Positions 26,357 through 39,960 of a DNA stretch of 64,000 nucleotides are shown here, piece by piece. Each line of letters begins with the position of its first letter. Within the stretch, counting starts at the first letter, position 1. Source of the stretch: Malania oleifera (taxonomy: Eukaryota > Streptophyta > Magnoliopsida > Santalales > Ximeniaceae); the NCBI RefSeq assembly GCF_029873635.1, contig NC_080428.1, forward strand, positions 63,855,957 through 63,919,956. The letters are read 5' to 3'. The position numbers and the translations under genes were made by a program. The notes below the pieces were generated by a model. That model did not search any database. It had not been told where the DNA came from and saw only the letters and a list, made by a program, of their open reading frames with translations.

Positions 26357-29300
26357 ATGTCGAACAAAAATAACAAAAAGATTGGAATGTTTGACGACAC
26401 CAATTTTGGTTTTTGGAAGATGCAAATCGAGGACTACTTGTTCGGTAAGGAGTTGCACTTACCATTGAAGGGAAATCCAGAAGTCATGAAGGAGAACAAT
26501 TGAGAGTTGCTTGATCAGAAGGCTCTCAAAGCTGTCGGGATGACATTAGCAAAGTCAGTTGCCTTCAACATCAAGCATATGACAATCACCAAATCACTTA
26601 TGGATGCGCTTTCCAACATGTATGAGCAGCCATCGGCCGCCAATAAGGTATATTTAATGAAAAGTTATTCACCATGCACATGCTCGCTGGTGAAAATTTT
26701 AGTAAACATCTGAATGATTTCAACAAGTTGTCAGATCAATTCGCCTAAGTTGAAATCACATTCTATAGTGAAACTCGTGCCTTGTCGATTCTCAGTCAGT
26801 TGTCCAAGAGTTGGAAAGGTATCGTTATTGCAATCAGTAGCTCCACGGGAAAATCAAAGCTGAAGTATGACGAAGTTATCAACATGATTTTGACGAAAGA
26901 GATTAGGATGCAGTCAAACAATGCTTCCACTTCAAGTTTAGTCCTGAATGTGGAAAGCTGAGAGAAAGATTCAAGGAAAGGAAGCAGGCATAGGCAATTA
27001 AACAATCGCGGTAGATCTAGGACTAGGCGATCTAGATCCAGAAATTCCAAAGGTTCCCAGGGCACAAAGAATATTGAGTGCTGGAGCTGTGGGAAGACTA
27101 GGCACTATAGAAATCAATGCAAAGGTCCAAGGAAAGAATCTGAGGCGAAGACAGAAGCAAATGTCGCTTCAGAAAAAAGGTGATATGTTGATATGCTTTT
27201 TGGAGAGCAAGCAGGATTCTTGGGTCTTAGACTCTAGAGTCTCATTTCATACCACTTGTAGTAGACATTGCCTAGGGGAGTATACACCAAGTGACTACAG
27301 TAAGGTATACTTTGGTAATGATCAACCTTGTGACATAGTCGGCAAAGGAATTGTGAAGATAAAGATAAAAAGGTCCATGTGGAAGTTGAAGGATGTCATA
27401 TATATATATATATTCTAGACCTGAGAAAGAACTTGATCTCAGTTGGGCAACTGGCGGATGAGGGATACACTACAACATTCATTGGCGATGAATGCAAGAT
27501 ATCAAAGGGCGTACTAACGATTGCACAAGGTAAGAAAAGTGGCAACACTTTATGTGGTCTCCAATGTCTACATGTCTATTTCAGTTACTACAAGAAATGA
27601 CAATAGCAACATTGACGCCAAATACTTGGTCACATGAGCGAGAAAGGACTCAGGGTGATGCACTCAAAGGGAAAATTGAGTGGTCTACGGTGAGTGGAGA
27701 TTGACATGTGTGAGGATTGCATACTCGGAAAACAAAAGAGGGTCAATTTCCAAACATACACTCATACCCCAAATAAGGAGAGACTTGAACTAGTCTATTC
27801 AAACGTATGGGGATCGACGAATGTCTCACCCACAGGCGGAAGGAATTACTTCGTGACATTCATCGACGATTATTCTCGAAAGGTATATGGGTTTACTTTC
27901 TGAGATATAAATCGTATGTCTTTAATGCTTTCAAGATATGGAAAGCAATGGATGAAAATGAAACTGGTTTAAAAATCAAGAAGCTGAGAATAGACAACCA
28001 ATGGTGAGTATGAAGACACAAGGTTACAGAAATTCTGCTATAAGCATGGTATCATGATGGAAAGAAGTGTGCCAAGTATGCCCCAACACAACGGCGTAGC
28101 CAAGTGGATGAACTGTCGTTGACCGAAAGAGCCAAAAGCATGTGTATACAGTTATGTCTACCAAATAAGTTCTGTGCAGAGTCAGTCAACACAACAACAT
28201 ACTTGATCAACAAGAGTCTATCAGTACCATTGGACTACATTCTACTAGAAGAAGTATGGAACGAAAGAGAGGTGAGACTTTTACATTTGAAAATTTTTGG
28301 TTGTGTTGCATATATGCATATTAGTGATCATGTTTGAAACAAGCTTGATCCAAAGTCTCGGAAATGCACCTTCGTCGACTATGGTGAAGATGAGTACGAG
28401 TATCGCATTTGGGACGATGAGGACTAGAAGGTGATCAGAAGCAGAGGCGTGATCTTCAATGAAAAAGTGATGTACAAGGATAGACATATAACAGAACCCA
28501 CCAAACTAGTTTAAAATGAAACAACTTATGTAGACTTGGATGATGTCCTAGAAGGTGTTGGGACACAACAACAAAATGCTAAGAATCCTTAGGTGGAGGA
28601 ACACATATCATTGCACCACCACTTCCTACTCCAACTCCGAAGCTTAGGAGATCTTCTCACCCTCATGTACCAAATAAAAGGTATATGGATTATTTACTTT
28701 TTGCAGATGGAGGAGATCCTGAATGCTATGATGAAGCATGTTAGGTGAGAGATTCGAGCAAGTGGGAGCTTGCGATGAAGGACGAGATGAAGTCCTTCAC
28801 CTCCAACAAAATGTGAGAATTAGGTAAGTTGCCCAAAGGTAAGAAGACTTTTCACAACAAATGGGTGTACAGGATCAAAGAGAAGCATAATGGCTCCAAG
28901 AGGTATAGGGCCCAGTTCGTAGTCAAAGGCTTCGAGCAGAAGGAAGGAATCGACTACACCGACATCTTTGCACCCGTTGTGAAGCTAATAACCATCAGAT
29001 CAGTCTTGAACATTGTTGCCTTAGAGGGCCTACATCTCGAGTAGTTGGATATGAAGATGGTATTTCTTCACAGTGATCAAGATGAGGAGATTTACATGCA
29101 CCAATTAGAAGGATTCTTAGTGAAAGGTAAAGAGAATCTTGTGTGCATATTGAAGAAAAGATTGTAAAATCTCAAACAAGCTCCCAGGCAATGGTACCAA
29201 AAATTTGACAAATTTATGCCCAAAAATATTTTCAGAAGTGCAACGCCGACAACTGTTGCTACTTTAAAGGGTATTAGTCTAGCCATATCGTTAAATTGTT

Positions 29301-29388
29301 TTATGTCGATGACATGCTAGTCGCAGGATCAGATATAGAAGAGATCAAAAAATTAAAGCAGTAATTGTCAAAGGAGTTTAACATGAAG
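26357..29388 (+). pseudogene. copia-A gag-pol, first part (gag, protease, integrase, RT)
   Basis: The ATG at 26357 opens MSNKNNKKIGMFDDTNFGFW, followed in frame by a TGA at 26501. Order along the strand: a CCHC zinc knuckle (27076-27130, C-x2-C-x4-H-x4-C), a protease region with WVLDSR (the usual DSG glycine is lost), a GAG-pre-integrase and integrase core (CEDCILGKQKR, VTFIDDYSRKVYGF, at 27694-28010), and reverse transcriptase (NKWVYRIKEK, VVKGFEQKEGIDYTD, then YVDD at 29302-29313). Several in-frame stops and frameshifts break it, so no full polyprotein can be made. The RT is cut after KEFNMKD by the Sirevirus-like insertion and resumes at 53917. Confidence 0.85.
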
Positions 29389-29393
29389 GACTT

Positions 29394-31372
29394 TGTTAGC
29401 TTTGGTGCAATCCCAAGAGGGGAGGGGGGTGAATTCGAGATTTAAAAAATTCTTCCTAAGTTTATCTAATCCAACAATCAGTATTATGCAACCCAGGGGA
29501 AGTCTAAGCAATTTCAAGCCCAAACAGATATTTAACCAATAAGCATAAACATATAGGTACAGAAAATAAAGTGCGGAAAGTAAAATGACACCAGATATGT
29601 TATCGGGGGTCGTCCAATACTGCTACGTCCCTGCCTTGGCTCACTAGCACAAGAATTTCACTACAGCTCACTTAACGGGTGGAGTGGCACCGGTTACAAC
29701 CAGGTCAACTCACGGGACTGACCTCAACCTACACTTTACCAGAATGGTGCACCTAACTTTCCTAACCGGATTTAAGCCAATCCGAAACTATTCTACAGGG
29801 CTGGTCTCCCTCTTCAGGCCCACACCTGGAATACAACAAATGTATATAAATTTTGCGTATAAGGAAATATGCTTCTTAACAAGCAGATATGTACCACAAT
29901 ATAGCTTAAATAACAACGCAAGCACAAATGATAGTAAATATGCTCAATGTGTGCTAAACTCTCAATCTAGTGTAAATAAGCAATCAAGATCTGGAGTATA
30001 TTTCTAAGAAGACTTTGAACCACAGTATGAAATATCACAATATCAGTTTAGGGTTTCAAAAGATGCTAGCAAGATGATTCAAACAACCTCAACAATATGT
30101 TCTCAATATACTAAACACAAGAGATGTTTGAATGTAGACTTGAAAAATATTTTTGCACACAAAAATACGGGTTATGGTATCTTGCAATATCTATGCAAGA
30201 ACCATAAGTCTCTAAGTTTTCCCCACACAAGATTTATTACATTAAATCAGTGGGAAAACTTATGCTTAACTCTCAATATCAAAACCAATCAACAAACAAT
30301 ACAAATGAAAGTATTAAGTAAAATGAAGTGGAGTATAAACACTCAAGGCACTCTCACAAAGCTTGGTTGACAAAAAAATAGGTGTATGAGAGTAGTATGA
30401 AAAAAATAGGATTTGAAAATTTGAGAGAGTTTTGGCTTAACTTTAATTGCTAATCCCCCTAATTTTTGCAAATGAACTTGTATATATAGGCAAGGGCAAT
30501 TTATGACCGTTGGGGACATAATGGGCATTGTTAAAAAGATTTTAAGTGAGTTTAATAAATTAACCCATTTTAACCTTTAATTATCAAGGTAAAAATAAAA
30601 ACACATCAAAAGTTTTGGGTGCCCGAGTCCAAGTTCAGTCAACCGAATAGATACAGCAAGAAAAGTTATTTTCATGGTTTGGATGTCTGAATTTTAGTTC
30701 GATTTGCTAAATAAGGCAATTCATCAAAAAAACCGTGTTTTGAGTGCCCGGTCTAAAGTTCGGTTTGCCAAACTCAAAAGTTCGGTCGCTCGAGACTATT
30801 TTGAACGTGAGGTTCGGGTTGCCAAGTTGGTGGAAAAGTTCCTAACATAAGTTCGGTCGACCATGGACGATACGTGTATTTGAGTTTGGTTTTCCGAACT
30901 CAGGTCAATCATGTTGACCGGTCCACGGTTTGGGCACCCAAGGTGTTTTGAGCACCAAGGGTTCGGTCACCCGACCACTCACAATTTTTACCCTTTCAGT
31001 CTAATTATACTCCAGTTAATTCTCCTAATAAATTATGCGATATTGGGGACTTAATGCCTTATGTGTTGGGACCTAAAATTCAACTAAGGTCATGTTCGAG
31101 CTTATCTACCTACCATGCATGATGTAGATTATTACAAGTCATATTGAGTTACAGTCCATAATTAAATTACAGTCCAAAATGAAGAATATAAAAATAATTA
31201 CAAATACAACACAATTTTCTCCATTCTTCTGTGTGATCACCATACGCCATCATGATGTAGCTTTTTGTTCAAATACACACAAAGGGTGAACCTGCATGCA
31301 AGCTCATGACAAATGTCAGAACCACATGTATTTGTCATTATCAAAATCGGGATATGGCCAACTAGGTCAACA
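29394..31372 (-). repeat. 3' LTR of Sire-A (1979 bp)
   Basis: It matches 51917-53911 along its length, including AACGGGTGGAG(T/C)GGCACCGG and the stretch with repeated GTTCGGTCGACC-type motifs (30620-30980). On the + strand it runs from TGTTAGC to GTCAACA. Confidence 0.88.
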
Positions 31373-31916
31373 ATCTTCCCCTTTTTGATGATGACAAATA
31401 CTTTATGCAAAAGTAGGTACAGCCAAGAAAGACTCCCCCTGACTATATGCATAAAGAGAATTAAAGCTTAATTTAAATTTATCAATGTACCCAATTTTGC
31501 CTCTTCTCCCCCTTTTGGCAACAGCAAAAAGGGTTAAGAAATATAGCATGAAGGCAACAATCATTTAGATACAAAAGATAAATTGGGAAGATTTCTAAAA
31601 AATTCGAAAGAATGCCTTTTGAAAATAGAGCAATGCTCAAAATAAATCTGCACCTAAGTGACCTGATTTTAGTTCAACAATGAATGACAAAATATGAAAT
31701 ATAGAAATTAAGCAAACAAAATATAACTGGTTATTAAAAGATTTAAATGACATGAAAAACATAGTTAAACCAGAAATATCCTTGAACCATTGCAATTTAA
31801 GATTTGATTTTAAAACATACGACATTTGATAACTGGTAGAAGGTTTGAGCATAAAGCAGTCTAACTAGTTCGTATGCATTTTCATGTGTAGTTATCGAAC
31901 CAGTTATGCCATTTAA

Positions 31917-31971
<55 letters not shown>

Positions 31972-34197
31972 TATAGTAATAATAAGGCAAGAAAAAAAAA
32001 ATTTAGTTTTGAAATTAGTTCTTGCCATAAAGGATTTAAATAAATGTATATGTCTATATATTCCCCTTTGATATTTGCAAATAATACTGGGGGTGCCAGC
32101 TGAAAAAGAAACTTTAATTTAAAAACAAGCAAGCACAAATTTTCTGATTTGTCAATTGAGCACGTACTAACATATAACCAAAAAACCACAACCATAATGA
32201 TCCTAAAAAAAAAATTATTAGTCACATGCAAGATCATATGGCAAACACAAACAACATGTGGCAAAGCAATATATATCAAGTTAAGATTTTCACAAAGATC
32301 ATTTCATTTAAGCATATGTCACACTTGATTCAAAACGGATCTAAGCTAAACATATTGAAGAGCATCATAACAGAATAGGATTTTATGTTTAGATGCTCCC
32401 CCTTTCAATTTGAATTATAACTTAGATGAAATAAGCTACTTGTACTCATCAAGATTGATTTCACAAGGTAAGTCAAGAGTATAAGCCATTCATTTTAAAT
32501 TCTTTAACTCAACCATACTGATGATTTATCAACTATATTATGATTAGTATGGTCATCCCTATAGGCCACAGATGCATCTTAGAAAACATATTAAGGCATG
32601 AACTAATACTCATAACCTAGAACAATCCATATCTATATATAGACCTTTAACCACTGGATATGATGTTCAGGGTTTTCTAAAGAGCTTCAATATTAAAGAA
32701 TGTGAATTGATGCATATGAATCTTTTAAGTTCTTTCTATAAGGATTGAGGTGGGCTCCTCTAATTATTCGATGATTATACTAGGATGAAATTTAATATTT
32801 AATTATTTTCATTCACCCTTTCAAAAATATTTTAACATTAATTTTATCATGAATTCAATTGTTGACTTTGGTGTATTCCCATAAAACCTGTACCTAATAG
32901 ATTCAAGCAAGCAATATATAGTTCAATTGAAACATGTAAGAAACTATAATCCATTACCAGCATGCAATTCACATCAACTGCATCTGCCATCCGCCATGCA
33001 CAATGCATTGTAGACTAAGCATGCATTTAAGTAGTATAATCAATAATTGATAAAAAAGATAAACTATCCATTAGAAGATATACTCATTTAACGTATAATG
33101 AATAGTAGGAATTCAGTGCTTTTCATATGAAGGCACATGGGCATAAAAAATAAAAATCATGAGAGCATTTAATGTATATATATTTTCATGAAGAGAAATG
33201 CTCCCCTTGATTTATGCACTTATTCAATTTATGTCTTTTCTTAATTATCTACTTTCTTTAGCCAAGGTTATTAAGATTTTCAATGAATTTAGACTTGGCA
33301 TGAATGCTTTAGGCTTAGAGGACCAAAAGGTCACAATGAATATTTCTTTCAAAGTTATAAGTCTACAATGCCTCTTCTCTTATGAATTTCAATATGTAAG
33401 AGGCCCCAAGTTGGAATGGCTTTTGATTTAAACTGCATGTGCATAAGTCTACTTGAATTTTATACTTTCATCTAGATTGAGACCTAGGCGATCATATTAG
33501 GCATTCAACTCATCTCTAAGTGTATAAAGTTCTAATGGGTTTGACTTAAAGTTTGAGAGCTTTGCGTGAGAAGTGGATTAAATACTCTTAAGGATTAAAA
33601 GTTTATGTTAAGTTCGAAGGGTATTCAATATTAGTGGACATGATTCAAGATATTTGCATGGAATAGAATGACTAAAAATTTATCAGGCTTTTAGGGCTCC
33701 AAGATGAGTTTAAGATCAAATGATGCTTAATATATGTGATTCACTTCCTAAAGCTCAATCTTATGCAATGGACACCAGTTGCTTAACTTAGGATGTTTAT
33801 ATTTAAGCATGAGTTAAATATTTAGAATTTTTTACCTGGAAAGATGTCATGTCCATTTTGAAGTTGATTTTCATTCAAGTATGCTATAGCCAATGTTTTC
33901 ATATTTTATCCAATCATTATGATATATATATGTGTGTGCGTGTGTGTGTGTGTGTGTTAAGTTTAAATTGGATATTTTATTTGAGATTGCATAATGGCTA
34001 GATTTTCTAATGCTCTTAGCATATAGTGAAAGTGTATAATGAATGCACATACTAAGATTTAACATTTTAAGCATAGACCACTTCGTAGGCCAATAGACAT
34101 CACTCCCCTAAAACCTAGAACCTAAGAAAAGCATTTATGTAACTCCAATTGGAATTCATTCCTCCTTAAGTTCTAATGAGTTTCCTTTCTTTACAAC
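31373..34197 (-). other. Sire-A 3' region with repeated polypurine-like tracts
   Basis: There is no protein domain. On the minus strand, purine tracts of the AAGGGGGAG type recur: next to the LTR (31375-31385) and near 31432, 31506, 32062, 32395, 33200 and 34106. Multiple polypurine copies before the 3' LTR are a described feature of Sireviruses. The region also holds an (AT)n run (31919-31966) and a (TG)n run (33921-33958). Confidence 0.6.
31919..31966 (+). repeat. (AT)n microsatellite
   Basis: About 23 AT dinucleotides inside Sire-A. Confidence 0.97.
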
Positions 34198-34202
34198 CCA
34201 TA

Positions 34203-36370
34203 TGTGACGACCTGCTTATTTTTCCACATTTTTTTTCCAAAATATAATGAAATCAATATTACAAATCTCAGCAGATCATAATCCATTTGGACCCGTGGGT
34301 ACTAGGGATACATCAGAACAGAAAACAGAAGCCTAAGCAGTAGGAAACATACAATCACAATATTATAAATACGAAAACATCCATCACAATACTACGAATA
34401 CTAGAGTCACTATATCCACTGTATTTCAGTATATACATCCCAAAAACAAAATCTAGGGACATTTCCCACAAAATCCAACTGTCCCTACTAAAACTTACTC
34501 TTCAAAAAGGGCAGACAACAACTCTAGATCAGCGGGACTTTTCCCGCTCTCCTATCTGGGGCTCCTGAAAAGTTTATAAAATTTTGGAGTGAGACACCTC
34601 TCAGTAAGGGAAATAAACTAATACTAGTGTGTGACAACATGAGTATTTCGTGTTATAAATACACCATACAGAACATATTCAATAACTATTTGTCAAATCT
34701 GGGAAAACATATATATATCATCAAAACATGGCAGAATATACTGCATTTTCATAAACATATCTCATCTCATATAATAATGATACAAAAACATTCCTAGTAG
34801 GTTAGTTGGCTGTTGTCATGTATTACCCCCACATGACTGGGTTGTGTGGCCCGAAGGCAGGACCTGATAATGGTTGCCCGACCACTGCCAAGTAAAAAGT
34901 ACAGTCTGTAAGTCTGATGGGTCTGCCCGACCTGGTCCGTACACCAGGGGCGATCACACACTTCTTAAAAACCACATCGACCATCTAATCTCACACCACT
35001 CTGTACAGCGGCGTTAACACAAATATCATGATCACGAAGACCATGGACACATAGCAACAGTACCGTGCAAGTACTAGCCTAGACCAAGCCAACCAGGTTT
35101 TGATATCATATTACATATACTAAAACTATGATACATGGATGTCTTATATCATTAATTATCAGATCAATCATATCATTTTGCATATATATATGTATGTCAT
35201 GAAAATCATTGGCTCGTACGCCGGTATTACACATTTTTCCATAGCTCAGCTCGTACGCCGAAAAATCATTTCATAGCACAACCCGTACGCTGGCAAATCA
35301 CATCCATAGCTCGGCTCGTATGCCGGCAAATCATATCATAGCATAACTTGTATGCTGGCAAATCATATCCATAGTTTGGCCCGTACGCCGGCAAATCATA
35401 TACATAACTCAGCTCGTACACTGGCAAATCATACACATAGCACGACCTGTACACTAGCAAACATATAAAAATCACGACCTGTACGTTGGTTTTCCATTAT
35501 AAAATCCGTATCATAATCACATTTCCAGAAAATAGTATTTCATAACATTTTATACTCATGCCACACTAACAGATTTTTCACATATTCAACATACGATCAT
35601 TTGCAACAGTATTTTCCCAAATATAAATCATATATAATTATATTTATTTCCTGAACTCAAATGCTATATATACATACATTTTCTAAAAAAGAACTAGTTT
35701 AGTTTATCCCCTTACTTGATTCCTGAAAAGCCCCTAAGAAAATCTGCCCCACACCCGCAGGGTTCCCAACTCAACACCCTGGAAACAACATTCCCCAGAA
35801 TTAAAGTTTAGTATTTCTACGCGTATAACACTTTCTACAACTGTCAAAAATCCAAATATTGAGTAGAAAGTCTTACCTTGGATTTGGGATTGTTTCCACT
35901 TCAGCCCCACTGACGATCTGCTTCGGCAGACTTGCAAAGAACTTTCCCACGAGCGTTGTGGTGGCTTCAGATCGTTGAACCGGTGGAAATCTGACCCGAA
36001 ATCGAAGAGAGAAGGAGGAGAAACCGTATAGGGAGAGAAAGAAGGATTCGGCGCAGCAAAAATGAACTAAAAATCATGTTTAATCCTATTTATACTGCGA
36101 GATTTGTTAACGAGCCATGTCACCTCGTCGACGAGTCCTGCGGAAAATTCGTCGACGAACTTCAACCCTCGTTGACAAATTTCAGGCTTCTGAAATACCT
36201 CTCTCGGTATTTTCTCATCGACGAATTCTGGCCTCGTCAATGAGCTCCTGTTATACCCTCGTCGACGAGTCCCCTGCATTCGTCGACGAAGTTGACTACC
36301 TCCTTCTGTTTCCGGTTTCCATTTCCTTTTCTTTTATTATTTAAGTACCATTATTCTTCGGGTCGTTACA
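34203..36370 (-). repeat. 3' LTR of the Tekay-like element (2168 bp)
   Basis: It matches 41371-43567. It contains the GCTCGTACGCCGGCAAATCA subrepeat array (about 35210-35490), a TATA box and a palindrome array. Confidence 0.92.
36085..36300 (-). promoter_or_regulatory. TATA box plus TCGTCGACGA array, 3' LTR of the Tekay-like element
   Basis: On the minus strand TATAAATAGG (36085-36094) lies just downstream of 8 perfect or decayed copies of the 10-bp palindrome, between about 36100 and 36295 (perfect ones near 36125, 36150, 36259 and 36281). Confidence 0.5.
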
Positions 36371-36390
36371 TTCTCCACTCCTTATAAAAT
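36371..36390 (-). other. Polypurine tract of the Tekay-like element
   Basis: The minus strand reads AAGGAGTGGAGAA directly before TGTAACGACC. Confidence 0.7.
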
Positions 36391-36610
36391 TTCGTTCTTG
36401 AAATTTACTATTCACATAACTCGTCATCCCTTAATAAGGAAAAATGTCTACTTATTTTATTACTTACCCTCACTTATAGCGGAGAAATACCGTGGTTACA
36501 TTCCAAGTCCTGGGAGATTACATATACAAAAGAAAAATTCTCCCAAAACTAAAATGCTACACTAATTAAACCATCACATGTACTTGCAAAAAGAAATATA
36601 GCTTAACTAC

Positions 36611-39600
36611 TTAAGTTTTTTGAAATAGATGCGGATACTTCTGCCTCATTTGTTCCTTGGATTCCCAAGAAGCATCTTCAATTGCATTATTCCTCCACAA
36701 AACTTTTACCTAAGGAATCTCCTTGTTACGTAACTCCTGTACTTTCCTATCCAGAATCTGTATTGGTACCTCCTCATACACCAGTGAATCATTAAACTCT
36801 AATTCATCATAACTGATGATATGAGAATGATCTGGGACGTATTTCCTCAACATAGCAATATGGAATATGTCGTGGATTCTGGACAACATAGGTGGTAAAG
36901 CTAGCCTGTAGGCTACCGGTCCCACTTTATCTAGAATCTCAAATAGACCAATAAACCTAGGACTAAGTTTGCCCTTCTTCCCAAATTGCATAACCCCTTT
37001 CATCGGAGCTATCTTCAAAAACACATGATTACCCACATCAAATTCCAGATTTCTGCGGCAATTATCAGCATAACTTTTTTGTCGGCTCTAAGCTGTACTG
37101 ATCCTGTCTCTGATAAGCTGAACCTTATTATGCGGTTGCTACACAAGCTCCGGCCCCACTACTTGCCGCTCATCCATTTCATCCCAAAAAAAAGGAGATC
37201 GACATCTCCTACCATATAAAGCCTTAAACAGTGCCATGCCAATACTGGACTGGTAACTGTTATTATATGCAAACTCTACTAGTGGCATGAACTGAGTCCA
37301 ACTACCCCCAAAATCCAATACGCACGGACGGAACATATCCTCTAATGTCTATATCGTCCTCTCAGTATACCCGTCTGACTGAGGATGGAATGTTGTGCTG
37401 AAAGATAATTGAGACCCTAAAGCTTCCTATAAGCTTCTCCAGAAACGTGATGTAAAATGCGGGTCTCGATTTGACACAATCAATACTGGCACCCCATGAG
37501 AACGAACTATCTCCTGAATGTAAATCTCCACTAAACGGCTGAGGGAGTAGCTGATCTTGATAGGTATAAAGTGGGCGGTCTTAGTCAAACGGTCAACAAT
37601 CACTCAGATGGCATTCTGGCCATGTAATGTCGTCGGCAGTCCTGACACGAAGTCTTTAGATATATGATCCCATTTCCACTATGGGATAAATAACGGCTGC
37701 AACTGCCCTGCCGGCCTCTGGTGCTCAGCCTTTACCTGTTGGCACGTCAAACATTGGGCTACATACTCGATGATCTCCCTCTTCATACCACTCCACCAAT
37801 AAAACTCTCACAGATCCCTATACATTTTCGTACTATCAGGATGAACTGTATACAAAGATCTGTGAGCCTCCTCTAAAATAGTTTTTCTGATATCAGCATC
37901 AGCAGGAACACATAATCTAGAACGGAACCGTAAAGCTCTGTCATCTGTAATATTGAATTCCTCCTCCTAACCACTCTGTACTCTGTCTATCACCTCTGCT
38001 AATTCTGGGTCTTCCTTCTGGGTGACTTTAATTCTCTCCTGCAAAATAGGCTGCACCACTAAACTGGCAATGTGAGCTTGAGAACCACTCTCAATTAATT
38101 CGATGCCGAATCTCTCCAGATCCATCAAGATCGGATACTGGATCTCCATAGCCACCAACACTGGTTCCCTGGATTTCCTACTCAACGCATCAGCTACCAC
38201 ATTTGCTTTCCCTGGGTGATAACTGATGGTACAATTAAAATCCTTAATTAGCTCCAACCACCTTCTTTGCCTCATATTCAGTTCCTTCTGCGTGAAGAAA
38301 TACTTTAAGCTTTTGTGGTCAGAGAAAATCTCACACTGCTCGCCATACAGGTAATGCCTCCAAATTTTCAATGCATGTACCACTGCAGCCAATTCAAGAT
38401 CATGTGTAGGGTAGTTCTTTTCATATTCTTTTAACTGCCTGGATGCATACGCCACTACCCTGTGATGCTGCATCAATACACAACCAAGTCCCTTCAAGGA
38501 CGCATCACTATAAATGACATACCCCTCACCCCCTGATGGGATAACCAATACTGGTGTTGTGACCAATTTTTACTTCAGTTCTTGAAAACTCTGCTCACAG
38601 CTGTCGTCCCACTCAAATCTGACATTCTTCCTCGTCAGTTGTGTCAAAGGTCCTGACAAAGTTGAGAATCCCTCAACGAAACGACCGTAATATCCAGTTA
38701 GCCCCAAGAAACTCCTGATCTCCTAGACATTTCTCGGTCTAACCCAATTCACTACCACCTCAATTTTGTTAGGATCCACAGAAATACCGTCTCCAGATAC
38801 AACATGCCCCAAGAACACAACCTTCTCAAGACAGAATTCACATTTACTGAACTTGGCGTACAACTTCTTTTCTTGAAGTGTCTGCAAAACCTGCCTTAAG
38901 TATGTCTCATGTTCCTCATAGCTTCTCGAATAGACTAGTACATCATCAATAAAAATAACAACAAACTGGTCAAGGTATTGGTGGAAGACTCTGTTCATCA
39001 AGTCCATAAATACTGCAGGAGCATTCGTCAAATCAAACGGCATAACAAGAACCTCGTAATGCCCATACTTGGTCCTGAAGGCCGTCTTTGAGACGTCTTC
39101 TGCTTTCACTTTTACCTAATGGTAGCCAGATCTGAGGTCAATCTTCAAATACACCCGTGTACCCTGGAGCTGGTCAAACAAATTATCAATACGGGGTAGA
39201 GGGTACTTGTTCTTGATTATCACTTTATTAATCTCCCTATAGTCTATACACATTCTCATAGTCCCATCTTTCTTCTTTACAAATAAAATTGGAGCTCCCC
39301 ACGGAGATACACTAAGTCATATGAAGCCCTTATCAAGAAGATCTTGCAACTGATTCTTCAATTCTTCCAATTCTACTGGCGCCATTCGATAAGGTACTTT
39401 AGAAATCGGCGCTGTACCGGAAGGTAGATCAATAGGGAAATCTACCTCACGATCGGGTGGACAGCCTGGTAACTCATTTGGGAAAACATCTATAAACTCC
39501 TTTACTACAGGCGTGCTAGCAAGTTTCAATTCATTCTCTAACATTTTTTTCACAACAGCCACAAACCCTTGACAACCATTCAGTAGTAGTCTTCTGGCCT

Positions 39601-39960
39601 GAATAGCTGAAACTAGCTGAGGCGGGAATTGCACTCGCGACCCTACGAACTTGAATTCTGCTTTTCCTAGAGATCTGAATATCATGTCTCGTGCTCGGTA
39701 GTCTATGTTGACAAAATTAGCTGCTAGCCAATCCATGTCAAAAATAACATCAAACCTATGCATGTCCGGCACTATCAAATCAGCAGACAAAGTCTTTCCT
39801 TGAATATCAACTAAACAACCTCGGAGCACCCTACTACACCTCACTGTTGACCCAGTCGGTGTAGATACCAACAATTCAACATCTAATGATTGTGTTTCAG
39901 CCCCACATAATTTAACACACCCCGAAGACACGAACTAGTGTGTAACTCCTGAATCAAATA
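36611..39960 (-). pseudogene. Tekay-like pol (protease, RT, RNase H, integrase, chromodomain)
   Basis: Minus-strand order: protease (FDSGVTH, FDVIFDMDWLAANF), a linker ending PVELEELKNQLQDLLDKGFI, RT ([18 protein letters not shown], then [12 protein letters not shown] at about 38930-38965), RNase H ([59 protein letters not shown]), integrase ([47 protein letters not shown]), and a C-terminal tail with HDIFHIAMLRKYVPD and a chromodomain-like ending (DASWESKEQMRQKYPHLF) to a TAA at 36611-36613. About ten single stops interrupt an otherwise well-kept frame. Confidence 0.88.

Noticed and set aside
33198..33431. 77-aa + ORF in the Sire-A 3' region
   Set aside because: Antisense to the element, low complexity, no domain recognised.
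36117..36344. ORFs on both strands rich in VDE/LVDE (also 36067-36279 and 43158-43469)
   Set aside because: Produced by the palindromic TCGTCGACGA array in the LTR, which reads open on both strands.
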